A stretch of DNA of 34,054 nt from the NCBI RefSeq assembly GCF_002684405.1, contig NZ_NYVD01000001.1, positions 1 to 34,054 on the forward strand, in the 5' to 3' direction. Below the pieces are notes generated by a model. The model saw nothing but the letters and a program-made list of their open reading frames with translations, was not told where the DNA came from and ran no database searches. Every line of letters starts with the position of its first letter. The stretch's first letter is position 1. This DNA comes from Parvibaculum sp. Lineage in GTDB: Bacteria; Pseudomonadota; Alphaproteobacteria; Parvibaculales; Parvibaculaceae. This document shows, piece by piece, positions 1 to 7,332 of this stretch. A program made the position numbers and the translations under genes.

Positions 1-412
1 TGAATGCGAAATGACCGGCATCGGGCACAATCCGTCCGGCCAGATAGGCCACGATCAGCGCAACACCGCAGGCCAGGGTGAGTATCGCCTTGCGTGTCCG
101 CCACCAAGGGCCGTCGCCAGGATCGAGATGACCGTTGGCGTGGTCATAGTCATGATCGATCTGGTCCAGCGTTTGATCGCCCGCCCGTAGTGCGGGACTG
201 TCCGGCGAGATGTTGTAGCCCAGCGATTTGACGACGTTTTGAATAGCGCTGAACTGAACCGCGTCATGGACCACGTTCAACGTGCCGGCAGTATAGCTGG
301 CGCCGACTTCGGAAACGCCAGGGATCCGGCTTACCGCGGTCTCGATCTTGCTCGCGCAAGCCGCGCAGTCCATTCCTCCAACGCGGTACTTTGTCTTGAT
401 CGGTTCTGCCAT
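1..412 (-). CDS. Heavy-metal-translocating P-type ATPase (Zn/Cd/Pb type), N-terminal part only
   Basis: Inner-membrane pump that would export divalent soft metals at the cost of ATP. Only the first ~137 residues are inside the window; the ATPase core lies beyond base 1. The visible part has one HMA metal-binding domain (roughly residues 5-68) with the motif GMDCAAC, typical of ZntA/CadA-type pumps, then a His/Asp-rich linker (DHDYDHANGHLD) that may bind metal, then the start of the first membrane helix after WWRTRKA. I chose ATG at 412 because GGAAGG lies a suitable distance upstream; an in-frame ATG at 427 would add five residues. The gene is divergent from a MerR regulator and sits under a MerR-type promoter. 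Substrate cannot be settled from this part; the partner regulator points to Zn/Cd/Pb rather than Cu. Confidence 0.88.
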   Translation of the reverse strand, partial: MAEPIKTKYRVGGMDCAACASKIETAVSRIPGVSEVGASYTAGTLNVVHDAVQFSAIQNVVKSLGYNISPDSPALRAGDQTLDQIDHDYDHANGHLDPGDGPWWRTRKAILTLACGVALIVAYLAGRIVPDAGHFAF

Positions 413-440
413 CCTCGGTCCTTCCATTCGATACCGCGCG

Positions 441-471
441 ATGCTAAATGCTCTAGCGACTAGAGGATCAA
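441..471 (-). promoter_or_regulatory. MerR-type promoter/operator driving the P-type ATPase
   Basis: On the minus strand a -35 box TTGATC (466-471) and a -10 box TAGCAT (441-446) are separated by exactly 19 bp. The spacer holds a perfect dyad, CTCTAG-TCG-CTAGAG (451-465). A 19-20 bp spacer with a central dyad is the hallmark of promoters untwisted by MerR-family activators. The site lies between the two divergent genes and its -35 box touches the AGAGG ribosome-binding site of the regulator, so the regulator probably also represses itself. Confidence 0.85.
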
Positions 472-481
472 GAGGTATTCC

Positions 482-904
482 ATGGCTTTCTCGATTGGCG
501 AGCTTTCGCGCCGCACCGCAGTCAAGGTGCCGACTATCCGGTATTATGAGCAGATCGGGTTGCTGCCCGCGGCACCGCGCACCGACAGCAACCGGCGCCT
601 CTATGGACAAGCCGAGGTCGATCGGCTGAATTTCATCCGGCATTCCCGCGAGTTGGGTTTCGAGATCGACGATATCCGGGAATTGCTAGCCATGTCCGAG
701 CAGCCTCAATCCTCGTGCCACAAGGTCGACAGCATCGCCAACAGCCACCTGGCCGAAATCGACCGCCGGATCGCCAGCCTGACCACGTTGAAGGCCGAAC
801 TGGCGCGCATGATCAGCGAGTGCGGTCGCGGCCGCGTCTGCGATTGCCGAATCATCGAGGTGCTGGCCGACCACGGACAATGCCGGACGGAACACCGCCG
901 GTGA
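482..904 (+). CDS. MerR-family metal-responsive activator (ZntR/CadR/PbrR-like)
   Basis: A 140-aa DNA-binding regulator that would switch on the divergent P-type ATPase when metal binds. Residues 1-70 form the MerR winged helix-turn-helix (FSIGELSRRTAVKVPTIRYYE, then the GFEIDDIRELL helix). Residues 80-112 are the dimerisation coiled coil. Cysteines at 79, 114, 120 and 122 sit where ZntR/PbrR/CadR-type sensors place their metal ligands (Cys79 and the 112-124 loop); another Cys is at 134. Length matches the family. The start at 482 is preceded by AGAGG at 471-475. CueR-type copper sensors lack the Cys79 ligand, so a divalent-metal sensor is more likely. Confidence 0.9.
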   Translation: MAFSIGELSRRTAVKVPTIRYYEQIGLLPAAPRTDSNRRLYGQAEVDRLNFIRHSRELGFEIDDIRELLAMSEQPQSSCHKVDSIANSHLAEIDRRIASLTTLKAELARMISECGRGRVCDCRIIEVLADHGQCRTEHRR

Positions 905-1062
905 CCGCTTCGCATTCGCACTGGCCTCATCATCAACCTTTGCGCAGCCGCCGCCCGCACTACCGCCACGGGCATAGCTGATGGTCCGCAGTCTTCTGCT
1001 GGCCTCAACACACGCGGCGTGAATTCGGCGTCGAATGGATCGAAACAGCCGACACCGCGCGG

Positions 1063-1266
1063 CTACTGCTGCGAAGTGCCGATCCGTGCAATCTCCTGAT
1101 AGGCGTCGATCAAAGGACCGTGCTCCCGAGGGGAATCCGATCCCTCGCGATCCAGTTTCTCCAGTGCTGCGAGCATGAATTCGGCGACGTCCGGTCGATT
1201 TTGCCGGCAGGCACATTTGAATACGCGTAGGATATCCCGCTCCAATATTTCGGCTTTTGAGATCAT
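1063..1266 (-). CDS. Small protein of unknown function, last gene of the copper/redox operon
   Basis: A 67-residue soluble protein, largely helical, with two close cysteines (FKCACRQ, residues 18 and 20) and no signal peptide or membrane segment. The start at 1266 is chosen over an upstream ATG at 1323 because GGAGG lies eight bases before it. It follows ccdA by 86 nt on the same strand and is probably co-transcribed, although no terminator was seen in between. The paired cysteines in a metal/thiol operon may be meaningful, but no family is recognised. Confidence 0.6.
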   Translation of the reverse strand: MISKAEILERDILRVFKCACRQNRPDVAEFMLAALEKLDREGSDSPREHGPLIDAYQEIARIGTSQQ

Positions 1267-1352
1267 CGCTGCTACCTCCCTAGAGATGCCAAAGCCTGCG
1301 CCTTCCAGCGCCGGGAAGGTCAAATCACGTTCTCCTCAGCGGGCTATCGGCC

Positions 1353-2093
1353 TCAGCCGATCGTGGACAACACCGGAAACGTCTCCAGCAGCCAGAAAGC
1401 AAAGGTGGAGAGGTAGCCGGTCATCATGGCGACGCCCATCGCGATCATGACCAATCCGGCCAGCACTCGGAGACTGCGTCCGACGCGCCCAAACGTCTTC
1501 AGCTTGGCGGATAGTCTGTCCGTGAAGACTGCGGCAAGCAGGAACGGCACGCCAAGGCCGAGCGAATAGATCGTCAGTAGCGCAATACCATCGGCGAGCG
1601 TCGCCGACGCGGCGCCGATCGTCAGGATGGCACCGAGGATCGGACCGATGCACGGTGTCCAGCCAAAGGCGAAGGCCAAGCCGAGGATATAGGCCGAGAC
1701 GGTTCGTCCGCCGGGCAGATCGAGGTGGAAGCGTGCCTCGCGCATCATCCACGCCGGGCGGATTGTTCCGAGCATGAACAGCCCGAACAGCGTGACGATT
1801 CCACCCCCGACGATGTTCAACTCGAACCGGTAGCTGAGCAGCAACTGTCCAAGCGCCGAGGCGCTGGCTCCGAGGATCACGAAAACCGTGGTGAAGCCGA
1901 GCACGAAGCAGAGGCTGAGACCGAGCGTCGTGCTTCGGGCGACAACGATCTCACCGGACGGCGAAGCAATGGTCGACCGGCCGGCGACATAGGAAACATA
2001 CCCTGGCACCAGCGGCAGCACGCAAGGCGACAGGAACGAGATAATGCCGGCCAGGAAGGCGCTGAGGATCCCGATGTTGGAGAGCTCAGGCAT
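1353..2093 (-). CDS. ccdA: CcdA-type transmembrane thiol-disulfide reductase
   Basis: Inner-membrane protein that carries electrons from cytoplasmic thioredoxin to periplasmic thioredoxin-fold proteins. The 246 aa are almost all hydrophobic, with about six membrane helices. The first helix carries the conserved FLSPCVLPLVPGY motif with one redox cysteine; the partner is the Cys in GWTPCIGPILGA. Length matches CcdA rather than the larger DsbD, since no periplasmic alpha or gamma domain is present. It lies downstream of DsbA/ScsC-, SCO-, TlpA- and DsbE-like genes in the same operon, which are its likely electron acceptors. Whether it serves cytochrome c maturation or copper-related thiol repair cannot be decided here. 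Confidence 0.92.
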   Translation of the reverse strand: MPELSNIGILSAFLAGIISFLSPCVLPLVPGYVSYVAGRSTIASPSGEIVVARSTTLGLSLCFVLGFTTVFVILGASASALGQLLLSYRFELNIVGGGIVTLFGLFMLGTIRPAWMMREARFHLDLPGGRTVSAYILGLAFAFGWTPCIGPILGAILTIGAASATLADGIALLTIYSLGLGVPFLLAAVFTDRLSAKLKTFGRVGRSLRVLAGLVMIAMGVAMMTGYLSTFAFWLLETFPVLSTIG

Positions 2094-2123
2094 TTGGGCA
2101 AACTTTCAGAGGCAACTCCGGCT

Positions 2124-2927
2124 TCATCGATTCTGATCTTTCCGGGCTTGGTCGATCAGCCGCTGCATGGTTTGCAAGTCAGTAGCGCCGCGCAGGATCT
2201 CGTCTCCGATGACGAAGCCCGGCGTGCCGTTGATCCGCAGCGCCCGGGCGAGAGCGAGATTGCGCTCGATCTCGGCGTCGATCCCGGGGTCTTGCATATC
2301 GATCCGGAGTTGTTCGACATCGAGGCCGATCTCTTCGGCGACAGCGACGACCTGCGCTTCGTCGGCGGCACCTGACACCTGCATCATCGCCTTGTGGAAC
2401 TGCGGGTAGAGGTTCTGCCTGCGGGCGGCGAGCGCTGCCCTTGCCGCGAGCACGGAATTCGGCCCCAGAATGGGAAACTCCTTGTAGACGATCCGCAATC
2501 GGGGATCGCCGTCTTCGGCTTCCACCATCGCCGGCGCGACCTGCCGGCAATAGGGGCAGTTGTAGTCGAAGAACTCGACCAGGGTCACGTCGCCTTGCGG
2601 ATTGCCGCCGACCGGGCTTTCGGGGCTGTTGAGCAGTTCGTCACTGTGCGCGGCAAGGGCCGCCTGCGCTTCAGTCTGTTCCGCCTGCCGTTGCTTGCGT
2701 TCGAGGTTCTGCATGGCCTCGACGAGGACTTCCGGGTTGGCGACGAGATAATCCCGCACCCGCTGTTCGAACGCGTCCTTAGGCAGGTTCTCCGACGCGG
2801 TCGGGGGTTGCTGGCCCGCCCGGAACCCGGGATCGAGTAGATACCAGGCACCTGCCGCAATGATGAGAACCAAGGGCAGGAGAAGGAAGCCAAGGCGGCG
2901 TCCGGCAAATCTCAAATGATGCGTCAA
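2124..2927 (-). CDS. DsbA-family disulfide oxidoreductase with ScsC-like N-terminal domain
   Basis: Periplasmic thiol-disulfide enzyme of 267 aa. Residues 11-31 form a signal anchor. Residues ~48-95 are a charged helical region (DAFEQRVRDYLVANPEVLVE) typical of the N-terminal oligomerisation segment of ScsC/BdbD-type proteins. The DsbA-like thioredoxin fold follows, with active site CPYC at 124-127 and the cis-Pro loop GTPGFVIG near 235. ScsC proteins are linked to copper tolerance in other bacteria and are kept reduced by a ScsB/CcdA-type partner; here ccdA follows 30 nt downstream. It could act as an isomerase or shuffle disulfides damaged by copper. Neighbouring genes are on the same strand with 16-30 nt gaps. 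Confidence 0.87.
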   Translation of the reverse strand: MTHHLRFAGRRLGFLLLPLVLIIAAGAWYLLDPGFRAGQQPPTASENLPKDAFEQRVRDYLVANPEVLVEAMQNLERKQRQAEQTEAQAALAAHSDELLNSPESPVGGNPQGDVTLVEFFDYNCPYCRQVAPAMVEAEDGDPRLRIVYKEFPILGPNSVLAARAALAARRQNLYPQFHKAMMQVSGAADEAQVVAVAEEIGLDVEQLRIDMQDPGIDAEIERNLALARALRINGTPGFVIGDEILRGATDLQTMQRLIDQARKDQNR

Positions 2928-2943
2928 TGTGTTTCTCCCGCCA

Positions 2944-3570
2944 TCAGAACCAGTCCGTCAACCGCTGCCACCATGTCTTCTCGATCGGCGGTTTCCGCGC
3001 GTGGGCGTTGTTGATGAGCCCGTTGATGTAGAGGGTCAGATTTGTCTTGCTGAAATCGGAACCATGGAAAATTCCGGCATGCCTTCCGTTGCGGTCGATG
3101 ACATGCGCCATCGACAACTCCTGGCCGCGGCCGCTAAGCGAGGCAAAGCGATCCGCTGTCGCGGCAGTGGTCTCGTCGTTCGATGGGGATGCGAGCCGCC
3201 AGTTCGCCGCGTCCCACGGAGCCTCGATCGAGGCATCTGCGTCATGAACGGTTACGAACGTGACCATTTCCTTCATGGGCGAAACATTCACCTGTCCTTG
3301 CACGCCTGCGAGAACGGCCTGCTGTTCGACGCATGGACCGCCACAGTCGGTTGGCACAAAGCTCAGCACGACGATCTGATCATGGAGATCACCGAGGCGC
3401 AGGACGTTGCCGCCCGGTTCTTCGAGGCTGAGTTCGGGCGTGGAAGGGCGATCCGTCACCTCGAAGGCCGGCTCCTGTTCGGTCATCACCTCGTCAATGC
3501 GCTCACCGGGATGGTGGGCGAATGCCGGATGGACGATCAGCAGGAGGACTGGGATCAGGAAGCGCTTCAT
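2944..3570 (-). CDS. Divergent SCO-like (redoxin-fold) exported protein
   Basis: A 208-aa protein with a clear signal peptide (residues 1-18, cleaved after AFA) and a thioredoxin-like fold. The motif DCGGPC gives Cys76-x3-Cys80, the CxxxC spacing of SCO1/SenC copper chaperones, and a His in SMAHVIDRNG lies where SCO proteins place their third copper ligand. It differs enough from the second SCO gene in the operon (4016-4657) to be a paralogue rather than a duplicate. Its ATG overlaps the stop of the PCuAC gene (ATGA, 3567-3570), which indicates translational coupling of a SCO-like protein with a PCuAC chaperone. That pairing is known from copper delivery to the CuA site of oxidases. An alternative is a peroxiredoxin-like reductase. 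Confidence 0.78.
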   Translation of the reverse strand: MKRFLIPVLLLIVHPAFAHHPGERIDEVMTEQEPAFEVTDRPSTPELSLEEPGGNVLRLGDLHDQIVVLSFVPTDCGGPCVEQQAVLAGVQGQVNVSPMKEMVTFVTVHDADASIEAPWDAANWRLASPSNDETTAATADRFASLSGRGQELSMAHVIDRNGRHAGIFHGSDFSKTNLTLYINGLINNAHARKPPIEKTWWQRLTDWF

Positions 3571-4019
3571 TCAGCAGCCTCCCTTGGCCCCTGGGCCGCT
3601 ATGCCGAGCACCGAAACCTCGACGGTGACCTCTCCGGCGGTCTCGAAGCTGAGCGTCATAGGGAAAGTCGTGCCCTCGCTGAGTTTGTCTTGCAGTGCCA
3701 TCAGCATCAGGTGCATGCCGCCGGGTGCGAGCGTGACGCGCTCACCCGCCGGCAACTCAAGCGTTTCGATGTGCTTCATGCGGCTTACGTCGCCGTCCTT
3801 TTCGACTGCGTGAATCATGACGTGGCCGGCGACAGGCGTGGTCACACCGAGGAGCCGATCTTCCGCGGCACTCTCGATCGTGAGATAGGCCGCGCCGGGA
3901 CGGGACGCGAGGATGGTCGCGCGCGCCCACGTATCGAAGACGCGGATACTCTCCTCAGCGAGTGCCGGCGATGCAATCGCCCAGACCGCCACCACTATTG
4001 CAATCAGTTTTCTCATCAT
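3567..4019 (-). CDS. PCuAC-family periplasmic copper chaperone
   Basis: A 150-aa exported protein that binds Cu(I) and hands it to SCO or cytochrome oxidase. A signal peptide occupies residues 1-21 (cut after SPALA). The family copper motif H-M-x10-M-x21-H-x-M is represented by VMIHAVEKDGDVSRM and, about 20 residues on, GGMHLMLM. Length is normal for the family. It overlaps the upstream SCO gene by ATGA (4016-4019) and the downstream SCO-like gene by ATGA (3567-3570), so three copper-handling genes are translationally coupled. A second ATG one codon in is an equally good start. Confidence 0.92.
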   Translation of the reverse strand: MMRKLIAIVVAVWAIASPALAEESIRVFDTWARATILASRPGAAYLTIESAAEDRLLGVTTPVAGHVMIHAVEKDGDVSRMKHIETLELPAGERVTLAPGGMHLMLMALQDKLSEGTTFPMTLSFETAGEVTVEVSVLGIAAQGPREAAE

Positions 4020-4657
4020 TGTTTCCCGTTCATTCTTGCGAGGACATCGGTGGCCATCTCTTCCGCGGACTGTTCGCCTTCGCGGAAGACATCCTCAAAG
4101 CGGCCTTCGGGTGTCATCAGGTAGATGTGCCCAGCGTGCGCCATCAGGTATCCGTCCGGCGCCGTTTCCTCTTCCATCTTCTCGTAGTAGACGCGGAAGG
4201 ATTGGGCCGCCGCGGCGACCTCGGCTTCCGAGCCGGTGAGGCCTGTCAGTTTCGGGTGGAAGGCTTGGACATATTCCGCCATCACCTCCGGCGTATCGCG
4301 GGATGGATCGACGGTGATGAAGATCGGTGCGACGCGCTCGACCTCTCCGCTAAGCCGATCCAGCACATTTGCTATATAGGCGAGCGTGGTCGGGCAGACG
4401 TCCGGGCAATGGGTGAATCCGAAGAACACGAGTTGCCAGCGCCCGAGGAAGTCGGCCTCGGTTACGCGATTTCCGTTGTGGTCAATCAACGAAAACTCCG
4501 AGCGAATTGCGGCTTCGCCGACGGTGACCGGCGGCGGCTCGCGGACGCCGATCGTCCGGACGAAGTAAGCGCCACCAAGCGCCAGCACAGCAGCGGCCAC
4601 CAGGATCCATAGGCTGAAGCGTATGCGCCTGAGCTGCGTTGTTTTGGTTGATGCCAT
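4016..4657 (-). CDS. SCO1/SenC/PrrC-family copper-binding protein
   Basis: Membrane-anchored periplasmic copper chaperone and thiol reductase of about 213 aa. The N-terminus has a single membrane anchor (FSLWILVAAAVLALGGAYF), followed by the SCO redoxin domain. The copper-binding CxxxC appears in THCPDVCP and the third ligand His in AHAGHIYLM. ITVDPSRDTPEVM is the standard SCO strand. I chose ATG 4657 because GAGG lies nine bases upstream; ATG at 4666 is possible, and a longer in-frame extension to 4843 has no homology-like content. It begins the coupled trio SCO-PCuAC-SCO-like. Confidence 0.92.
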   Translation of the reverse strand: MASTKTTQLRRIRFSLWILVAAAVLALGGAYFVRTIGVREPPPVTVGEAAIRSEFSLIDHNGNRVTEADFLGRWQLVFFGFTHCPDVCPTTLAYIANVLDRLSGEVERVAPIFITVDPSRDTPEVMAEYVQAFHPKLTGLTGSEAEVAAAAQSFRVYYEKMEEETAPDGYLMAHAGHIYLMTPEGRFEDVFREGEQSAEEMATDVLARMNGKQ

Positions 4658-4791
4658 ATCAGTCATCCTCGAAAGGCCCTGCCCAAGCATGGCCCATCGC
4701 GATACGGCCCCTCGATTGTCTGGGTACGTCGCGATGCCAGCCTGTGCCCGGCCCGCCCTCCGGGATGGAGGGCAGGCCGGGATTGGGCGGC

Positions 4792-5073
4792 TTAACCGTT
4801 CGTCCCTGGGGCGCCGTTGTTGTCGGGTGATTTCTCGCGCCACTGCTCGTTGGGCCGTCCGGAGCCGTCATGGCTCATGGACTGCATCATCCTGTTGCAG
4901 CCCTCCATCATCTCGCTCATCTGCCCCATCATGTTCATCATTCCCATCATGCTGCCTTGGCCCATCATTGCGTCGCCGGACTCCTCTGAGTCATGGGCGT
5001 AGAGCGCGGGTGCAACCGCGAGGCCCGCGATAACGGTGGAAGTAATAGCAAGCGCTTTGATCGATTTACGCAT
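4792..5073 (-). CDS. Small exported methionine-rich protein
   Basis: A 93-aa protein with a signal peptide (residues 1-26, ending ALYAH) and a Met-rich core in which about 15 of 35 residues are methionine (MMGQGSMMGMMNMMGQMSEM). It also has a single Cys in EGCNRMM and a hydrophilic tail. Clustered Met with some His is a common way for periplasmic proteins to bind Cu(I), so a copper-sponge role is inferred. The start at 5073 is fixed by AAAGGAGA eight bases upstream. Its first codons overlap the end of the upstream gene by 8 nt (5066-5073), suggesting coupled translation. No named family is recognised. Confidence 0.82.
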   Translation of the reverse strand: MRKSIKALAITSTVIAGLAVAPALYAHDSEESGDAMMGQGSMMGMMNMMGQMSEMMEGCNRMMQSMSHDGSGRPNEQWREKSPDNNGAPGTNG

Positions 5074-5491
5074 CGGTCGGTCTCCTTTCCCTGAAGTGTT
5101 GCGGTTCGGGGCTTGCAAGAAGGGCGGCGTCGCAACTCATGGGAGCCGCGCGGTCAGGCGATGTGTCGAGAGCAACGGCCTGCGTGACTGGCCCTGCGTC
5201 CTCGATCTCCGCCGGGTCGGAGTTGCTCGCAGCGGTCGAGCAGGACTTGCCGCCTGATCGGCTCATGCACAGACCGAGCGCGCACATGGCGAGGCAGGGC
5301 AACACGCTGATCAGGATCGGCGCGATGCCGGCAGCGGCCAACCAGCTCCAGTTCAACGCCAGGCCCGCCGCGATCGCCAGTCCGGCGAGCACGAGCAGAC
5401 CGCGTCGGCCGCCGAGGTAATAGCGAAGGGCATAGAGCAGGTCGCGACCGAGCGAGCCGTCTTGAGATTGTGACTGTTGTGTATCGGCCAT
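5066..5491 (-). CDS. Two-TM membrane protein with Cys pairs, unknown function
   Basis: A 141-aa protein. Residues ~30-78 form two membrane segments (GLLVLAGLAIAAGLALNWSW and a second helix with ISVLPCLAMCALGLCM, holding three cysteines). The tail is polar, with a Cys in GGKSCSTA and another in PMSCDAAL. Small two-TM proteins with Cys or His in the second helix are frequent in copper operons, but I cannot place this in a named family. GAAGGA precedes the ATG. The 3' end overlaps the start of the Met-rich protein gene by 8 nt. A membrane metal relay or accessory to the thioredoxin chain is possible; this is inference only. Confidence 0.72.
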   Translation of the reverse strand: MADTQQSQSQDGSLGRDLLYALRYYLGGRRGLLVLAGLAIAAGLALNWSWLAAAGIAPILISVLPCLAMCALGLCMSRSGGKSCSTAASNSDPAEIEDAGPVTQAVALDTSPDRAAPMSCDAALLASPEPQHFRERRPTDA

Positions 5492-5504
5492 GGCGGCTTC
5501 CTTC

Positions 5505-6113
5505 TCAGTTTGACGTCAGATGGTTTTTGAGAAATGCGATCATCTCGGGCGTGTCCCACTCGGCCGGACCAACAAGTCGTCCCAATTCGCGGCCCTCGCT
5601 GTCGATGAGAAGCGTCGTCGGCAGTCCCGGCGCCTGGAGGTCGAACGAGGCCCGCATGGAGGCGTCGATGTAGAGGCCAAGGTGCTCGATGCCGATCTCG
5701 GCATAGAACTTGCGAACCACTTCCGGCCCGGCCCGGTCGACCGAAAGAGCCACGACCTCGAAACCGGGACCGCCAAGTTCCGCCTCAAGCGCGTCCAGCG
5801 TCGGCATTTCCTCGCGGCAGGGCACGCACCACGTCGCCCAGATGTTGAGCAACACGGTCTTGCCCCTCAAACGGGTAAGCGTAAGAGCCTCACCGTTCCC
5901 GTCCTCAAACGTGATTTCGGGGAGCGGCCGCGGCGCCTCGTGCATCACGAAGGACCGCGACGAGGCCGTCTCAGCCTGTCCTCCGCCTTGAGGCGCACGC
6001 ACTGGTGTGTCTCCGCTGAAATAAATCACGCTAACGATCGCGATCGCGGCCAGCGCGAGCGTGCCTGCCGCCAGAAATGCGATCGTGCGCTGTCCCTGCA
6101 GGAGGATCCTCAT
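5505..6113 (-). CDS. TlpA-like membrane-anchored thioredoxin
   Basis: Periplasmic thiol reductase of 202 aa. An N-terminal anchor (residues ~10-33) is followed by a TlpA/ResA-like fold. The active site is WCVPC in WATWCVPCREEMP, and the cis-Pro loop is GLPTTLLID. TlpA proteins reduce SCO1 and the CuA site of cytochrome oxidase in rhizobia, which fits the SCO genes downstream; CcdA would re-reduce it. The ATG overlaps the stop of the DsbE-like gene by 4 nt (6110-6113). Confidence 0.88.
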   Translation of the reverse strand: MRILLQGQRTIAFLAAGTLALAAIAIVSVIYFSGDTPVRAPQGGGQAETASSRSFVMHEAPRPLPEITFEDGNGEALTLTRLRGKTVLLNIWATWCVPCREEMPTLDALEAELGGPGFEVVALSVDRAGPEVVRKFYAEIGIEHLGLYIDASMRASFDLQAPGLPTTLLIDSEGRELGRLVGPAEWDTPEMIAFLKNHLTSN

Positions 6114-6715
6114 TGGCCGTCTCCCGGGGCGTTATCGCTTTCCGCCTGACGGCGCAGTTCATCCACGAGCGGCAAGATGGTGCCGGTGAGCGCCTCTTCG
6201 CTCACCGGGCCGATATGCTTGTAAGCAACACGTCCGTCCGCGCCGATGACGAATGTCTCGGGCACGCCGTAGACACCCCAATCGATGGCCACGCGTCCGG
6301 TGATGTCGGCCCCGGTGCGCGTGTAGGGATCGCCAAGGCCGTCCAGCCATTTCGCCGCATCGTCCGGCTGATCCTTGTAGTTGAGGCCGTGCAGCGGCAC
6401 GGTGCCTTGCGCCGCAAGCTTCATGAACAGGGGATGCTCCGCCCGGCAGGCAACGCACCACGACGCGAAAACATTGACCAGCGAGACTTCGTCCTTGAGA
6501 TTAGTGCTCGACAGTCCGAGCGTCCGGCCCTTGACCGGCGGTAGCGCGAACTTGGGCACTGGCTTGCCGATCAACGTGGACGGAAGCGTGCTCGGATCGC
6601 GGGTCAATCCCGAGGCCAGCACCACGGCGAGCATGGCCGCTACAGCAAGCGGCAGGAAGGCCAGGACATTGCGGCGGCGCATTGGGGCCGTGAGATATTC
6701 ATCAACCCTGTTCAT
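6110..6715 (-). CDS. DsbE/CcmG-like thiol-disulfide reductase
   Basis: Membrane-anchored periplasmic thioredoxin of 201 aa. The anchor is at residues ~17-36 after MRRRN. The active site WCVAC lies in FASWCVACRAEHP, and the cis-Pro loop is GVPETFVIG. The GVYGVPE segment and KPVPKFALP entry strand match DsbE/CcmG, which reduces apocytochrome c haem-binding cysteines. Two c-type cytochromes are encoded in this operon, so a role in their maturation is plausible, in parallel with a general ccm system elsewhere. Its ATG overlaps the upstream cytochrome stop by 4 nt (6712-6715). An internal ATG at codon 12 is an alternative start. Confidence 0.9.
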   Translation of the reverse strand: MNRVDEYLTAPMRRRNVLAFLPLAVAAMLAVVLASGLTRDPSTLPSTLIGKPVPKFALPPVKGRTLGLSSTNLKDEVSLVNVFASWCVACRAEHPLFMKLAAQGTVPLHGLNYKDQPDDAAKWLDGLGDPYTRTGADITGRVAIDWGVYGVPETFVIGADGRVAYKHIGPVSEEALTGTILPLVDELRRQAESDNAPGDGQ

Positions 6716-7197
6716 GTGCCATCCCCTTCCTTGGCCGTTATTCGAGCCTGGACCTCCCGCTGGCGTTCGGGCCAGGTGCTCTTGATAAAGGCGAGCACGG
6801 CGGCAATCTCCTCGTCGCTCAGGATTTCCCCGAAGGCGAGCATGTCGCTCTCATAGCCCGGGACGACACCGCCGACGCCGAGCTTGGTGATGGCGAATAG
6901 GTCCTGATCCGAGTGGTGCCAGGTGTGACCGCTTTCATCGTGCGGCGGTGCCGGCATGCGGCCGTTCTCCAGCCGGCGTTTCCAGTCCGGTTGACCCTCA
7001 AGGTTTGCGCCATGGCAGGAGGCACAGTTTTGCGCATAGATATTTTGGCCGAGGGCGATCTGTTCACCCGTCACCGGCTGGCCAAGGAACGTCACGTCCG
7101 CCGCTTGCACATCGCCACCCTGCACTTGCGCAAACGAGGCGATGGCCGCCAGGCTCGCAACGGCGACAGCGGAAACGAGGATCACGTTGTGCCTCAT
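6712..7197 (-). CDS. Exported class I cytochrome c
   Basis: A 161-aa periplasmic electron carrier. The signal peptide is at residues 1-23. One haem motif, CASCH, lies in AQNCASCHGANLEG. A Met from GYESDMLAFGEILS is the likely sixth ligand, followed by the usual C-terminal helix (SDEEIAAVLAFIKSTWP). The WHHSDQDLFAITKLG segment is typical of the monohaem cytochromes that accompany copper-oxidase operons. It could accept electrons from the multicopper oxidase or feed a terminal oxidase. It overlaps the 44-aa gene upstream (ATGA at 7194-7197) and dsbE downstream. Confidence 0.9.
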   Translation of the reverse strand: MRHNVILVSAVAVASLAAIASFAQVQGGDVQAADVTFLGQPVTGEQIALGQNIYAQNCASCHGANLEGQPDWKRRLENGRMPAPPHDESGHTWHHSDQDLFAITKLGVGGVVPGYESDMLAFGEILSDEEIAAVLAFIKSTWPERQREVQARITAKEGDGT

Positions 7198-7328
7198 TGC
7201 GACCCCCGCAGGTATTTCACCAGCGCGAAGAGGCCGAAGATCAGGACAGCGAGGAACAGGAGCGCCCCTAGAACAACTCCAGCCATCATCAACATCATCA
7301 TGGACCCGTCCATCATCGTTCCGTCCAT
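7194..7328 (-). CDS. 44-aa Met-rich single-TM protein
   Basis: A small gene between the DUF411 gene and the cytochrome c gene. The product begins MDGTMMDGSMMMLMM, with 8 methionines in the first 15 residues, and continues as one membrane helix (AGVVLGALLFLAVLIFGLFAL) with a short basic end, KYLRGSQ. Support comes from GAGGA eight bases before the ATG, a start four bases after the stop of the preceding gene, and an ATGA overlap with the next gene. The Met cluster at the membrane edge suggests Cu(I) contact. Similar tiny Met/His-rich membrane proteins are common in copper clusters, but no family name can be given. Confidence 0.78.
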   Translation of the reverse strand: MDGTMMDGSMMMLMMAGVVLGALLFLAVLIFGLFALVKYLRGSQ

Positions 7329-7332
7329 GGGA

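Noticed and set aside
905-1062. Terminator between the convergent MerR gene and the 67-aa gene
   Set aside because: No convincing stem with a T-run could be found in this 158-nt gap.
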